Shown: positions 1 to 11,719, counted from the stretch's first letter. The stretch: 64,000 bases of DNA from Massariosphaeria phaeospora (GCA_011032825.1 JAADJZ010000013.1:682001-746000); one strand, 5' to 3'. The notes: a model not told the origin generated them from the sequence alone. Numbers and translations: made by a program.

Positions 1-1541
1 AGTATCTCATGCAACGCTACCAGCAAGTCACAGCTGCGACGGCCTTCCCATGGAACGCGAACATAGCTATCGCCGATTTATCTGTTGGCCTTGATCTAGG
101 TCAAGCGATCGGCAAGACATCTCTCCACATACACAATCTCTGGGCGTCTTCTAAGAAGGGCGTTGACTGGGAGCAAAACCTATGCATCGGAGTCGAGAAA
201 GTCGCTATTGAAAGCACGGGCCGGACGAGTGGTTTCGTGGAGCTTGCTGGAGTAAAGGTCCGCACATCGATTAGTTGGCCTTCAGGATCATCGGGTATCC
301 GCCAGACACCCCTTATACAAGCCTCCCTGGGCTTTGGTCAACTCCGGGTGAAGGCTGGCTTCGATTATCAGGCTTTCGTAGTCGCAAATATTGCGAACTT
401 TGACTTCCTGATGTACAACGTACGCCAGCAATCCAAAGGCTCTCGAGATCGCCTCGTTGCTATCCTTGATGGCGACAAAGTTCACATTTACTGCACTGCC
501 ACCAGTGCGGCTCAAGGCCTAGCTTTGTATCAAGCCATCGAACGCTTAGTCCAGGAGAACCAACAAGCATACAAACAGTCTCTGAAAGACATTGAGAAGT
601 TCCTGCGTCGAAAGTCGTCCATCTCTACACCATACCCACGCTCTGCTTCTCAGAGTATGATAGCATCTAAGACGGATGATGACACGATCAAGGCGCCTAT
701 CTCGCTACACACAGATGTCGTCGTGACTCTACGGTCTGTCAATTTAGGAGTCTATCCGTCTACATTCGTCGACAATCAGATCTTCCTGCTCGAAGTCTCC
801 GACGCCCAAGCACGCTTCGCCGTCGCGCTCGAACAAGGGAAAATCCACTCCGGGCTCGGCATGACATTAGGCAAGCTTTCCGTTGCTTTATCTTCGATTC
901 CAACCGCCAAGAAGAGTAAACCAATCGCCGACTTCACCGTCGAAGACGTAGCAGAAAGCGCCCGCTCAGCAAGGGGGGGCACAATCCTGCGTGTGCCCAA
1001 GGTGATTGCCACGATGCACACCTGGCAAGTCCCGCACAGCAACCACATCGACTACATCTTCAAGAGCTCGCTGGAGGGCAAAGTCGACGTGGGCTGGAAC
1101 TACTCGCGCATCTCCTTCATCCGCACCATGTGGTCCAACCACTCGCGCACCCTCGCCTCGCGCCTCGGCAAACCGCTCCCCGAATCCAACATCAAGATCA
1201 CGTCGTCCTCAACCTCAGACGCAGCGTCCGCCTCCTCCAGCGGAGACCCGTCCCGCTCCGCCCCAGCGGGCTCCTCCACCAAAGACGCGCCGCCCGGCCA
1301 GGAGAAAATCACCGCCGTGGTCAACGTCCCCCAGAGCAAATACGAGTACGCGCCACTCGAGCCGCCGCTGATCGAGACGCCGCAGCTGCGCGATATGGGC
1401 GAGGCGACGCCGCCGCTGGAGTGGATTGGCTTGCATCGGGATCGCTTGCCGAATGTTACGCATCAGATTGTTATTGTGACGTTGTTGGAGGTGGCGAGGG
1501 AGGTCGAGGAGGCGTATGAGAGGATCTTGGGGAGTTCGTAG
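1..1541 (+). CDS. CSF1: CSF1/BLTP1-type bridge-like lipid transfer protein, C-terminal end (partial)
   Basis: The reading frame is open from the left edge (position 3) to a stop at 1539-1541, so this is the last ~513 residues of a much larger protein. The methionine at position 9 is internal. Recognisable Csf1 C-terminal stretches are FDYQAFVVANIANFDFLMYN, the segment DKVHIYCTATSAAQG and the helical block QAYKQSLKDIEKFLRRKS; the family match is from memory. Csf1/BLTP1 proteins form a hydrophobic groove that moves lipids between the ER and other membranes; the yeast gene is linked to cold-sensitive fermentation and lipid homeostasis. A Ser/Pro-rich, probably disordered segment lies near 1200-1290, followed by a conserved-looking end with LEWIGLHRDRLPNVTHQIVI. 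No intron is evident in this part. The gene converges on VPS52, with about 600 bp between the two stops. Confidence 0.85.
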   Translation, partial: YLMQRYQQVTAATAFPWNANIAIADLSVGLDLGQAIGKTSLHIHNLWASSKKGVDWEQNLCIGVEKVAIESTGRTSGFVELAGVKVRTSISWPSGSSGIRQTPLIQASLGFGQLRVKAGFDYQAFVVANIANFDFLMYNVRQQSKGSRDRLVAILDGDKVHIYCTATSAAQGLALYQAIERLVQENQQAYKQSLKDIEKFLRRKSSISTPYPRSASQSMIASKTDDDTIKAPISLHTDVVVTLRSVNLGVYPSTFVDNQIFLLEVSDAQARFAVALEQGKIHSGLGMTLGKLSVALSSIPTAKKSKPIADFTVEDVAESARSARGGTILRVPKVIATMHTWQVPHSNHIDYIFKSSLEGKVDVGWNYSRISFIRTMWSNHSRTLASRLGKPLPESNIKITSSSTSDAASASSSGDPSRSAPAGSSTKDAPPGQEKITAVVNVPQSKYEYAPLEPPLIETPQLRDMGEATPPLEWIGLHRDRLPNVTHQIVIVTLLEVAREVEEAYERILGSS

Positions 1542-2143
1542 AGGGTGAGGCGGGTGGTAGGCGGGGTACGGCGGGCTTTTTCTTTTGTTTGGGGAGGCGT
1601 TATAGGGGTTTGGATGGGCTTGTTTCATGGGTGTGGAGGGAGGGGGTTGCAGTGTTTACTGGCTGGGCTCGCTTTGGCGTAGGTGTGTATATATATGGGC
1701 ATGGCGTAGGTTGCCTTGCCATTGTATTTGATAAACTCTAATGCATATATCGAGTCTCACTCATCGCTTCAATTATTGTGTGCCGCCTCCTTAGCATAAT
1801 TCGTTTCTAATACGCACCTAGGTGACCCTATCCTCTTACGTCCACATGCAAGCTAGTATACTAAATGTAATAGATCTTTGTTAAGGTATAGGTACACTCT
1901 CTACTTATTGCTACCCAGTCTTATACTGTTAAGAGGAATTCCCTCAAGTCTATTATAATTCAACATTAAATCTGCTAGAGGTGTGGCGGAGATATGTAAA
2001 CACGAGCTTGCGTCACTGAGCAGGGTATTTTATTCGGGCAAAAAACTTTCAAATTAATCACACCCAAGTGATACCTAGCCCTCACGAGCGTGTACACCAA
2101 ACTCCGAAGGCGGATCCAACCCAACTCCTATCCAGATCGTCGC
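1542..2143. other. Convergent intergenic region, no gene seen
   Basis: This region separates two convergent stop codons. It becomes AT-rich around 1690-2050 and contains only short chance frames. It probably holds both 3' UTRs and poly(A) sites. No tRNA or repeat was recognised. Confidence 0.6.
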
Positions 2144-4223
2144 TTACTTGTCAAATGCATCCCTCAGCGTCTCGAAATGCGCCCGAACCTCCTCCCCCAG
2201 CCGCCCCTCCACATCCGCCAGCACTGTGCCCACCAAGCTATAGTTATTGCACAAGAATCGCTCGCGCTTCCTCTGCTCCGCAACCCCTTTACTCAGCCGC
2301 GTCAGATACGCTTCGTACTCGCTCCGCAAGCGGCCCACGCTGACGGACACGGGCTCGTCATCGCCGGCCTCGCTGCTGAGCGCTAAGATACCGTGGATCA
2401 GGTTGGCGAATTTCTGCGTGAGAGCTGTGGGGGCGGTGGATGTGGTGCTGGCGGAAGCAGAGGAAAGCAGGGTGCTGGATGCAGCGGGGCGCGAGGGCAG
2501 CGAAGCCGTAAGTTTCTGCAGCGACGTGCAGTGCACGTCGAGGATCTGCTGGAAGCGCGGCCACAGCAGCATGTTCGTCGCGTTGACGTACGACTCCACG
2601 GTCGGCACTTTGCGGCGCTGCAGCTCAAACGCCAGGTGCTGGTTCAGGCGCACGCACAGCAGCACGCCCAGCGTGTCCGACGTCGCGTCCACCAGCTGCT
2701 TCGTCAGGGTCTGGCCGAGCGCAAACGTGGGCTCGAAGATGGATGCGAAGGTCCGCGGGAGGGCCTGGAAGTTCTGCGCGGGGCTGAAGTACGCGGTTAG
2801 GAACGAGTATTCGAAGGATGCGTTGTCGATGAGCGCGAGGTTGAAGGACCGGAAGGGGACTTCGATGTGGTGCGCGGATTTCTCTTCTTCGGCGAGGTAC
2901 GCGGTGAGGGCGTTGGGGGACGGCGTCTTGAGGATGTCGAGGCGCCGGCCGAGAGAGAAGACGTCGCGTGAGGAAGGGGCGCTGCGGGCAGGGCCGCCGA
3001 GGAGCGCGGTGCTGCGCTTGGCGTTGGGGTCTTCGCCGAGGGCGTCGGATTTGTCGATGGTGTGCAGTTTGAGCTTGTCGAGCGCGGTGCGGTACCGCGT
3101 GAAGTGGTTGAGGTAGTACCAGCGCATGGTGAAGATGTAGGCTTTGCAGATTTGCTGGGCGAGGTTGGGTTGGTGTTTGGCGAGGAAGGCGTAGAGTTCT
3201 TTGTATTTGAGGAAGGCTTGCTGCTGGATGATTTGCGCGTTGATGCTGGGGGAGCGCATGGCTTTGATTTGCGCGACGATGTAGTCGCGTATCCGCTCGA
3301 CGGCTTTGTTTGTGAGGTCGTCGATCAGGGGTTTAATATCTGCGAGTGCTTTGATGTCGGGTTGTTCTTTGCCCTTGCTATTGACGGTTTTCGAGCGTTT
3401 CTCGAGGTCAGCGAGTGCGCGGACGAAGCCCTCGTCGACTGGACCTTCGGCGATTTTCCGGACCACGGCGGGCGATATGCTGATGTCTTCGACTGCCGGA
3501 CCCAGGAGCTTTTCCACCACCTTGCGGTTCTCGAGTTTCGTGTTCAGCGCTACCGAGCGGTTCTGAAGAGACTCTATCTCGGCTGAGACTGCGCCCAGAT
3601 CCGCCTGGAAGTTGGTCAGATACGTCTCAACCGACTTGAGCACCTCATCACAGGCCAGGATCGACTTGTGGAGATCTTCGAACCTGTCTTTCTCTTTGTC
3701 GTCTGCAAACACCATGAGCAAACGGGCGTGAAGCGGGATATAAAGACGTACATTCGTCCACTGACTGCGCGCTATATGTATGTACAGAAGAAAGTTGCTG
3801 CATATCGGGCACATCTGCCGCCGCGAAGTCGTGCAGGCTCAGACCCCCGAAATCTATATCCTCGACCACCTCTTCTGGCCGCTCTGGCAGAGTGCCTGTT
3901 GTATTACCACCTTTACCGGCTGCTGGTTTACGCGGAAGCCCCCCCATGATCGCCTCCAGCACCTGCAGCGGATCCGGCACGTTCGGGGGCGCACCCCCTG
4001 GCTGCCGCCGGCGATCCGCGCCATTGGGTATTCGTGCGGTCGACGCGGGTGATACTAGCGATAGCGATGACGATCGAGGGTTCAGGCCAGGTCGTGGGGG
4101 CAGCGGACCAGGCCCTGGCGCTGGATAGGGCCGGCGGGCAGGCGCCGGTGAATAGGACTCGCGCCGCGGAGGAGGCGTGCTCGAGGGCGTCGTGTGGGCG
4201 GAGAAGCGGTCCAGTCCCCACAT
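2144..4223 (-). CDS. VPS52: Vps52, GARP/EARP complex subunit
   Basis: Two exons on the minus strand: 4223-3752 and 3702-2144, giving about 676 aa. The 49-nt intron (3751-3703) starts GTACGT and ends TTTGCAG; splicing joins GAA-T to AC-GAC and keeps the frame. The N-terminal exon is a Pro/Ser/Arg-rich disordered leader ending in EEVVEDIDFGGLSLHDFAA. The second exon starts with coiled coil (DDKEKDRFEDLHKSILACDE) and continues with Vps52-type helical segments such as QAFLKYKELYAFLAKHQP and AKAYIFTMRWYYL-like sequence. Vps52 is a core subunit of the GARP complex, which tethers endosome-derived vesicles at the trans-Golgi network. It is divergent from the eIF-5A gene, with a 355-bp shared upstream region. 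The large plus-strand frames across it are shadows. Confidence 0.88.
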
Positions 4224-4469
4224 GCTGTCGAGTTATGACCCCCCGTGGCGGCTCAAGGGCGCGTCGTGTGAGTCATACGCGGTGGTGTTCTGTTCTCAGG
4301 TGTGTCGTCGAGGACGTGCCAGACTGCCATTGAGGCTCCGCTGACATAAGCCGGTCGCGCTAGGGGCCTCGTTTGGCCGTGCCGGGCGCGCTAGGCAAGG
4401 GCCGCCGCCGCTCGCCCCTCTTTCTCGTTCCTCCAGGCCGTCCGAGTCAAAATCACTTTCGTGCAGCGT

Positions 4470-4476
4470 TATAAAA
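4470..4476 (+). promoter_or_regulatory. TATA-box-like element upstream of eIF-5A
   Basis: TATAAAA lies about 108 bp before the eIF-5A ATG and is followed by a pyrimidine-rich stretch (4490-4575), a layout common in highly expressed fungal genes. The 4224-4578 interval must also hold the VPS52 promoter. Confidence 0.5.
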
Positions 4477-4578
4477 GCCGCCGTCCGCCCAACCCTCCCA
4501 TCACCAACCTCCGAGCCCCGACTGCTGCACTCCCGCCTCTTCTCCACCCCTCGTCGCATCCAACTCTCCTTGATCACC

Positions 4579-5305
4579 ATGGCCGACGACGCGCAGGTAC
4601 GTAGCGCCCCGCCTCCCGCTCACTGAAGATTCTACCCCGCCTTCTCCATCGTGGTCGCTGGGTTGCGCCTAGGCATCACACGCTGCCGTCGTCTTCGCTG
4701 CCCGTCCCACCTTCATGCTAACGCTCCGTCTGCAGCATGAGCACACGTTCGACAGCGCCGATGCTGGCGCCTCGACCACGTACCCCATGCAGTGCTCTGC
4801 CTTGAGGAAGAACGGCTTCGTGGTCATCAAGAACCGCCCCTGCAAGATCGTCGACATGTCCACCTCCAAGACCGGCAAGCATGGTCACGCCAAAGTCCAT
4901 TTGGTTGCCATCGACATCTTCACCAGCAAGAAGTTGGAGGAGTTGTGCCCGTCCACCCACAACATGGACGTCCCCAACGTCCGCCGCCAGGAGTACCAGC
5001 TCGTACGTGCGCCTACGCCAAGGGGAGCAATCCCTCGCTGACATACATCTAGCTCGATGTCACTGATGACGGTTTCCTCTCCCTCATGTCCGACGACGGC
5101 TCCACTAAGGACGACGTCAAGGTCCCGGACGGTGAGGTTGGCGACAAGATCAACAAGTTCTTTGTCGACGATGGCAAGGATACCAGTAAGTCAAGCGCAG
5201 TCATATGTTGCTAGTACTTCCTAACACGCATCAGACGTCATCGTCCTCACTGCCATGGGTGAGGAGGCCGCTATCGATGCAAAGGAAGCCCCCAAGACCG
5301 GTTAA
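4579..5305 (+). CDS. Translation factor eIF-5A (hypusine-containing)
   Basis: Four exons: 4579-4596, 4736-5002, 5053-5185 and 5235-5305 (stop TAA at 5303-5305), giving 162 aa, the usual length for the family. The introns start GTACGT, GTACGT and GTAAGT and end in AG; branch-like GCTAAC and GCTGAC are visible. The protein opens MADDAQ and continues with the family blocks [19 protein letters not shown] and [19 protein letters not shown]. The hypusination lysine is residue 54, in GKHGHAK. eIF-5A binds the ribosomal E site and promotes elongation and termination at slow peptide-bond contexts. The start is fixed by the short first exon and the in-frame ATG. The 3' end lies only about 0.5 kb from the RIP-affected island, yet the gene has no RIP-type damage. 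Confidence 0.96.
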
Positions 5306-5944
5306 ACGACTCTCGTTGGACAAGCAGACCGTTGGCAGTGAGGGAGTTGCGGAGTGTTGACGGGCAGACTAGAGGATACGGGAGACTCTATACGACCGTA
5401 TGTAGCCACAGCCTGTGCGGAGCTTTGGCATTCTCCGGTGCGATCTTTGCGCCTCGGCTGACGGCGACCAATGTTTGTGGTTCTTCGGACGGATTTGGGT
5501 TCTTGCATTGCCGCTTTCATGTAACGGGGGAACGTAGTCACGAATCTTTCCCCGACTTCTAGATATACTTCCTGACGGCAATGATTAAAAGGTGATGATG
5601 TACAACTGTTGTCTGTTTGGTCTATCTTGCACAAAAATCGCGTGAAACCTGTGCATTGTCTCAAGTTGATGTCGAACCTACTAAACAGCTATCCAGGTGT
5701 CCTGAGCCTAGATTTGCCATAGTTTGGCTCTCTCTTTCTTCGAAGCTTAGGACCTAACTCTTAGCGTTTATTAGCTCTAGGCAGCTGCTAGGTATAAAAC
5801 ACCTGCGCCTTCTCTTTTGCTAAATCCTTAGTACACTTATAATATTAATTACAGTAAAATTTATACTACGCCTGTAGTTTTTTAATACTAATACTTTTTA
5901 GCTATTTCTTTGCGAAGTAACGTACTTTACGAGTTCGTGCATTA
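5306..5944. other. eIF-5A 3' flank and transition into the AT-rich island
   Basis: Base composition is normal to about 5650, then switches to AT-rich sequence full of TTAG/CTAA words. A terminal motif shared with element F2 (ACGTACTTTACGAGTTCGTG) occurs at 5920-5945, directly before element P1. No gene is seen. Confidence 0.6.
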
Positions 5945-7343
5945 ACGTATTAGATCACCGAGCCGGCCAGATCACCGAGCCGGCTACTTTTCCTTGGCAC
6001 TACCAACTCTATCATCGGCCTACGATGCCTCAACCAAGCAACGCAATACTTACTAAACAAGAAAGCAGAATTGATATCGCAATCTAAGCTTATAAAGCTG
6101 GCTAATTCTGAAGTCTACGACGCGCTGCTGCATCGTTCAACGTCAATCACTAGAGACTCTCTAATCGGCTTAACGGAATTGCATTTCAACCTCAAACACG
6201 ACCTAATTGCTAGAAGCTCACTGCGACTAAAGAGCAAACGATTGTCCAATATATCCTCGACCTTGATTCGCGAGGATTTGCCCCCCGGCTGTCTGAAGTA
6301 GGAGATATGGGAGATAAACTAATAGCTGCGCGAGGTAGAGAGCTAGTAGGCAAGAAATAGGCTACAAGATTTGTATCGCGTTTAGACGAGCTCAAGATAG
6401 CTTTCAATCGAGCAAAGGACCGGCAGAGGATACAACAGGAAGATCCTGAGGTAATTGGCGCGTAGTTCAAGCTTGTTAGGGATACTAAAGCCAAGTACGG
6501 CATCCACGAAGATAACGTGCACAACTTCGATAAAACTAGCTTCTAGATAGGCGTGATTGGGTCTATGAAAGTCGTTACAAGCTCTCAGAAACGTACTCGA
6601 CCTAATCTAATCCAGCCAGGCGATCGGGAGTAGGTAACAGTTATCCAGAGCATCTGCGCTGCAGGGTACGCGATTCCGCTCTTTATCATCTACAAAGGGC
6701 GCGTTTACATCTTAGCATAGTACGAAGAAGACTTTATACCTAGCAATTAAAAGCTCTTAGTCTCTAAGAATAGCTGGACAAACAACGCTCTTGGTCTTGA
6801 GTAGTTGAAGCATTTTGACGCGCATACAAAGGCGCGTTAGGTAGGAAGTTATCGGCTGCTTATTCTAGACGGCCATGAGAGCTACTAATCTCAGGATTTC
6901 AAGGACTATTGCCTTGAGAACAAGATCCTTACGCTTTGCATGCCGGCCTATTCATTCTATATTCTCTAGCTGCTAGATGTGGTCTGCTTCTCGCCGCTAA
7001 AGCTGAAGTACTCTCAACGCGTTTGGGACTTAGCGCGCCGGCGCGTTTTCTATATCAACAAAGAAAGCTTCCTGCTAGCCTTTAGAGACGCGTTTTTTGA
7101 GGTGTTTACAACAAAGAACTGCAAGAAAGCCTTTAAGGCTTCAAGGCTAGTTTCTATCAACGCGCAAGTAGTTCTTAATCGCTTTGAAGTACGGCTACGT
7201 ACCCTACTACTACTCCTCGCACTAGAGACGCCATGGCAGTCAAAGACTCCAACCAATACGCTTGAATTTGGATCGCAATTAAAGCTTATTACTACTAAGC
7301 TTGGTTCCTCTCTATTATCTCTAAAGAATAGAGTTAACTAGCT
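5945..7343 (+). mobile_element. P1: pogo/Fot1-type DNA transposon, 3'-truncated
   Basis: The left end starts ACGTATTAGATCACC directly after a TA dinucleotide, as expected for TA-targeting pogo/Tc1-mariner elements. The inverted-repeat arm contains two tandem copies of a 17-bp unit (GATCACCGAGCCGGCCA type). The same end, RIP-degraded, recurs at 8022, 9850, 29004, 42754, 42851, 44524 and 46049. P1 is the least degraded copy of the left end. Its right end is missing: a MITE-1 copy begins at 7344, and the sequence beyond that copy does not continue the transposase. Confidence 0.75.
6024..7343 (+). pseudogene. Pogo/Fot1-type DDE transposase relic (in P1)
   Basis: From the ATG at 6024 (MPQPSNAILTKQESRIDIAI, then a TAA that probably replaced CAA) the frame can be followed to the truncation with scattered TAG/TAA codons where Gln or Trp is expected. 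Catalytic-core signatures of the DDE_1 superfamily are visible: first Asp in NFDKTSF near 6522, second in LLILDGHES near 6870, third in LLDVVCFSPLK near 6970. The product would have cut and pasted the element at TA sites. The RIP-like stops and loss of the 3' end make it non-functional. Copies P2-P4 are the same family, more strongly mutated. Confidence 0.75.
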
Positions 7344-7961
7344 TAGAGTAGTAAATAGGTATAGGTTGAGTTAAAGTTGAGTTAGCTTACGTAAGACTCT
7401 AGTGCTAACTTAATCTATACTTACGCTAAAACGTTTTAGCGTAGGTATAGGTTAAGTTAGCACAAACTTCTACAATTCTATATTTTAATATGTTTTTTTT
7501 TTATAATTATAACAGCTAGTTATAATAGGTTTATTAACCTAAAAGTAGTACCTATAACCTAACTTTAACCTACGCTTTAATTACTCTAACTTAACTTTAA
7601 CTTAGGTTTGTGCGACTCTAACTCAACTTATACCCAACAATAGGTACTTTCTAAAAGAAAATCGCCAAAGATAGCTAGTTCTAATATAGAATATAATAAA
7701 TTCGATAGAGTTTATCTACAGCGCGGATAGAAGAGCTCTATATACTTTATAGTTAGTTAGCTTCTAAAGCACCTACGGAGCGCTTTCGAAAGCTATGTAG
7801 AAACTCAATACCGCAAAGCTTTCGTTAATTGGAAACCAGCGAAGCTTTTTTGGGTATCGTCGAAGCTGTTACGTACAGCGTTAATAAATACTAAAGTTCT
7901 ACGACTAAGGCAATTTATAGAGCTTTTAGCTTATTACACTCTCTACCTATTCGCTAGCGTA
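7344..7961. mobile_element. MITE-1 copy 1, interrupted by MITE-2
   Basis: It starts TAGAGTAGTAAATA and ends TTCGCTAGCGTA, the paired ends of the hAT-like MITE-1 family. Subterminal TTGAGTTAAAG-type words occur in both orientations, with an internal palindrome around ACGTTTTAGCGT. A MITE-2 copy occupies 7654-7937. The flanks (AACTAGCT and AACTCGTA) do not match, so this copy has probably been rearranged after insertion. Confidence 0.65.
7654..7937 (+). mobile_element. MITE-2 copy 1 (284 bp)
   Basis: It runs from AAAGAAAATCGCC to AGCTTATTAC inside MITE-1 copy 1. Flanking octamers ACTTTCTA and ACTCTCTA differ only by one T/C, consistent with an 8-bp target duplication. It is the uninterrupted form of the sequence split by MITE-1 at 8480-9091 and 44547-45147; all three are about 284 bp net. 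No clear terminal inverted repeat was seen. Confidence 0.6.
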
Positions 7962-8479
7962 AACTCGTATAATGCACGAACTTGTAAATTACGTTATACG
8001 TAACTTATAACTTTACTACTAACGTATTCTACTATTAACCTAGTTAACCTATTAACTCGGTTAGTTTTTCTTAGCACTACTAACTACTTATTCAACGCAA
8101 TATGTCTTAACAACACAACGCAATAGCAGCTAATAAAGAAAGCAAAATAAGCTTGCTTTTATTACTTATTAAACTAGCTAGTTTAAAAGCTTTTAACGCG
8201 CTGCTAACGCTTTTAACGTACTATTGTCAACGCTTACTAACTATTACAATAGAATTAGTTTTAAGCTAGATTTACGCAACGCTCGCTACAAGCTTACTTT
8301 AACTAAAAAACAAACAATTGTTTAACGTACTTTACGAGTTCGTGCATTACACGAGTTCGTACATTACTTTTGCTAAGCTCTTACTAAAACTACTCTATTT
8401 TTAGTACAAAATAGCTTATTTTAGCTCTATGTAGAGTAATATAACACGAGATATTATTTAAAGTTTACTTTTACTACTA

Positions 8480-9091
8480 AAAGAAAATCGCCAAAGATAG
8501 CTAGTTCTAATGTAAAATATAATAAATTCGATAGAGTCTATCTACAGCGCGAACAGAAAAGCTCTATATACTTTATAGTTAGTTAGCTTTCGAAGCACTT
8601 GCGAAGCTACGCTAGCGAATAAGTAGAAAGTACTTATTGTTGAGTATAAGTTAAGTTAGAGTTGCACAAACCTAAAGTTAAAGTTAGGTTAGAGTAATTA
8701 AAGCGTAGGTTAAAGTTAGGTTATAAGTACTACCTTTAGGTTAATAAACTTGTTATAACTAGCTGTTATAATTATAAAAAAAATATATATATTAAAATAT
8801 AAAATTGTAGAAGTTTGTGCTAACTTAACTTATACCTACGCTAAAACAAAGTATAAGTTAAGTTAGCACTAGAGTTTTACGTAAGCTAACTCAACTTTAA
8901 CTTAACCTATACCTATTTACTACTCTATGCGAAGCGCTTTTGAAAGCTATGTAGAAACTTAATACTACAAAGCTTTCGTTAACTAGAAACTAGCGAGGCT
9001 TTTTTAAGTATTGTTGAAGCTGTTACGTACAGCGTTAATAGCTACTAAAGTTCTACGACTAAGGCTTTCTATTAAGCTTTTAGCTTATTAC
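8480..9091 (+). mobile_element. MITE-2 copy 2, host of a MITE-1 insertion
   Basis: Subtracting the 320-bp MITE-1 at 8608-8927 and its 8-bp duplication leaves 284 bp, the same as copy 1. The ends AAAGAAAATCGCC and AGCTTATTAC are the same. The flanks share ACTACT, a weak trace of a target duplication. Confidence 0.6.
8608..8927. mobile_element. MITE-1 copy 2 with perfect 8-bp TSD
   Basis: It runs from TACGCTAGCGAATA to TTTACTACTCTA and is flanked on both sides by TGCGAAGC (8600-8607 and 8928-8935). MITE-2 copy 1 provides the matching empty site near 7750-7790. An 8-bp duplication with short imperfect TIRs fits the hAT superfamily. Confidence 0.8.
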
Positions 9092-10495
9092 AACTACTTG
9101 CTTACACGTACGCGCGTTGTGCTTAGCTTAATAACACTATCTATACTATTTTTAAAATAGTTTACCTACTTTAGCGCGCACTTGTGTTTTTAGCTTTTTT
9201 TTATTACTACGCGCTCTAAACTCTTTTAAAGTAGTTAAACAAGCTTTATTTTTAACTATTAAAGTTTTTTCTACTTAAACTTGCTTTTTTTTATGCAATT
9301 TACGTTGCGTAGCAGCTTTATTTGCTATTTTTAGCTTAGCTATTTTTTGTTGCGCTAACACTAGCTTGTGCGCAATAATAGCTGCTTTTTTAAAAACTTT
9401 TTTAAAGGCTTTTACTATAAATGTTAGTAAGCTATTTATATACTTTTAAATTTTTGCTTTTACAAGCGTTAATTGCGACTTTAGTTTAAAAGTATTGCTT
9501 AAAGTTTGCAACTGCTAAAGCTTGTTGTTAATAAGTAGTAGTAGTAATAATAAAGTACGTAGCTAGACGTTAAAAGCTGTTATAACTTGTTTTAAGTTAA
9601 ATAAAACTAATTTAGCGCTCTAAAACTTTTTTTTAAATATTACTAAAAGTAATTGCTACATTATAAGCGCGTATAAAGTATAGTAAAAACTTAAGTTTTG
9701 TAATGTAAATAATTTAGTTGCGCATAAAATCTTTAGCTTAGCGCTTGTACGCTTTTTTAAAAAAACTAAAACAACTTACATTAAAAAGCTATAAAAAGTG
9801 CAATAAGTACAAAAGCATGTAAATAGTAATAATTTTGTTTTTTGTAGTAACGTATTGGATTACTAAGCTAGATAGATTACTAAGCTAGCTACTTTTTCTT
9901 AGCACAACCAACTTATTTTAAAGAACTTTAAACTAATTGCTATTAAACAAGAAACCTACGTACGTCGTGCTAGCTCTAGATTTAAAAGTTTTCTTTGTAT
10001 TTTTTTAGTAGGTTTGGGCATTGTACTTTGTATTACTATAGTTTTTACAGCGCCGTAGAGCTAGTTGTGCTCTTTCTTAACTCTTTTTACTACGCGCTTT
10101 CTTTAATAGCTAAAGTGCTGTAGACGCTTTAGCAGCTACTTGCGCTAATTTGTTACTATACTCTATTGTGCTACTTGTCTAAATCTACTTTTGTTTTTGT
10201 AATTTTCTTTTTGTTACTTCTTTAATAGTATTTTTAAAGCTAGAAATTCGATTGCGCATTAGCTTAACTTAATAGGCTATCTAGTAAAACTCTTTAACAA
10301 GCTAGTTAACTCTATTCTTTAAAAATAATAGAGAGAAACTAAGCTTAGTAGTAATAAGCTTTAATTGCGATTTAAATTTAAGCGTATTGCTTGAAGTTTT
10401 TAACTGCTACGGCGTTTCTAGTGCAAAGAGTAGTAGCAAAGTACGTAGCTATACTTTAAAGCAATTAAGTACTACCTACGCATTAATAGAAACTA

Positions 10496-11405
10496 ACGTA
10501 CTTTACGAGTAGTTAGGCTACACGAGTTCGCGGAACACTTTTGCCAAGCAAATTATCTAATATTATAACCTTAATACCTTTTTTAATAGTAAGCCTATTA
10601 GAATAATTTATACACTGTTTTAAAGCTCTAAGCTAGAACCTTAAAATCTACTAAAAATTACCTAAATAGGCTAAGTACTACTAGAGTTTTTAAGGTTTAA
10701 AGATAAAGAGCTTGCTTAAGCTCTATACCTAGTATCTAGTAGAATTCTACTATAATAAACTTTTATATTCTAAAATATTCTTATTTATACTATATATTAA
10801 AGTACTAGAAAGTTTTATAGCGTGTAGCCTAAGATTAAAGCTACTAGATAGGTTAGAAAGTAGCTTACTTTCTTTATACTAGCTAAGTATAAATATCTAT
10901 ATATAACTATTAAAACCTAATGTAAAACTACCTAATAATTTAGTACTTAGTATAATTATACTATATAAGCTTTAAAAAAGTAGTATTATTTAAAGTTATA
11001 ATAGTACTAATACTTTATACTTAGTAGGTTTTATATATAAGCTCTAATTCTATCTAATAGCTTTAATTCTAAGCTATATACTATATAACTTTCTAGAACT
11101 CTAACTTATAGTATAAATAAAAATATTTTAGAATATAAAAGTTTATTATAGTAGAATTCTACTAGATACTAGGTATAGAACTTAAGCAAGCTCTTTATCT
11201 TTAAACTTTAAAAACTCTAGTAGTACTTAGCCTATTTAGGTAATTTTTAGTAGATTTTAAAGTTCTAGCTTAGAGCTTTAAAATAGTGTATAAATTATTC
11301 TAATAGGCCTACTATTAAGAAAGGTATTAAGGTTATAATATTAGATAATTTGCTTGGCAAAAGTGTTTCGCGAACTCGTGTAGTTTAACTACTCGTAAAG
11401 TACGT
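10496..11405. mobile_element. FB1: long-armed foldback element with F2-type ends
   Basis: The two halves are near-perfect inverted copies over about 300 bp (10496-10830 against about 11080-11405), and TA flanks both sides. The terminal sequence ACGTACTTTACGAG matches F2, so FB1 is probably a non-autonomous F2 derivative mobilised in trans. No coding frame remains. The arm regions include AGTAGAATTCTACTA palindromes near 10740 and 11150. Confidence 0.75.
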
Positions 11406-11719
11406 TAGCTCTAAAGCTTTAAAAGCTTTTTTATAGTTCTTTGTTGTAAACACTTTAAAAAACGCGTTTTTAAAAGCTAGCAAGAAGCTTTTTTTGTTGA
11501 TATAGAAAACGCGCTAGCGCGCTAAGTTTCAAACGCGTTAAAAGTACTTTAGCTTTAGCAGCAAAAAGCAAACTACATCTAGCAGCTAAAGAATATAAAA
11601 TAAATAAGCTAGCATGCAAAGCGTAAAGATTTTGTTCTTAAAGCAATAGTTTTTAAAATTCTAAAATTAGTAGCTTTTATAGCTGTTTAGAATAAGTAGC
11701 TAATACTTCTCTACCTAAC

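Noticed and set aside
3062..3586. 174-aa plus-strand frame
   Set aside because: It is the complement of VPS52 exon 2 and has no independent support.
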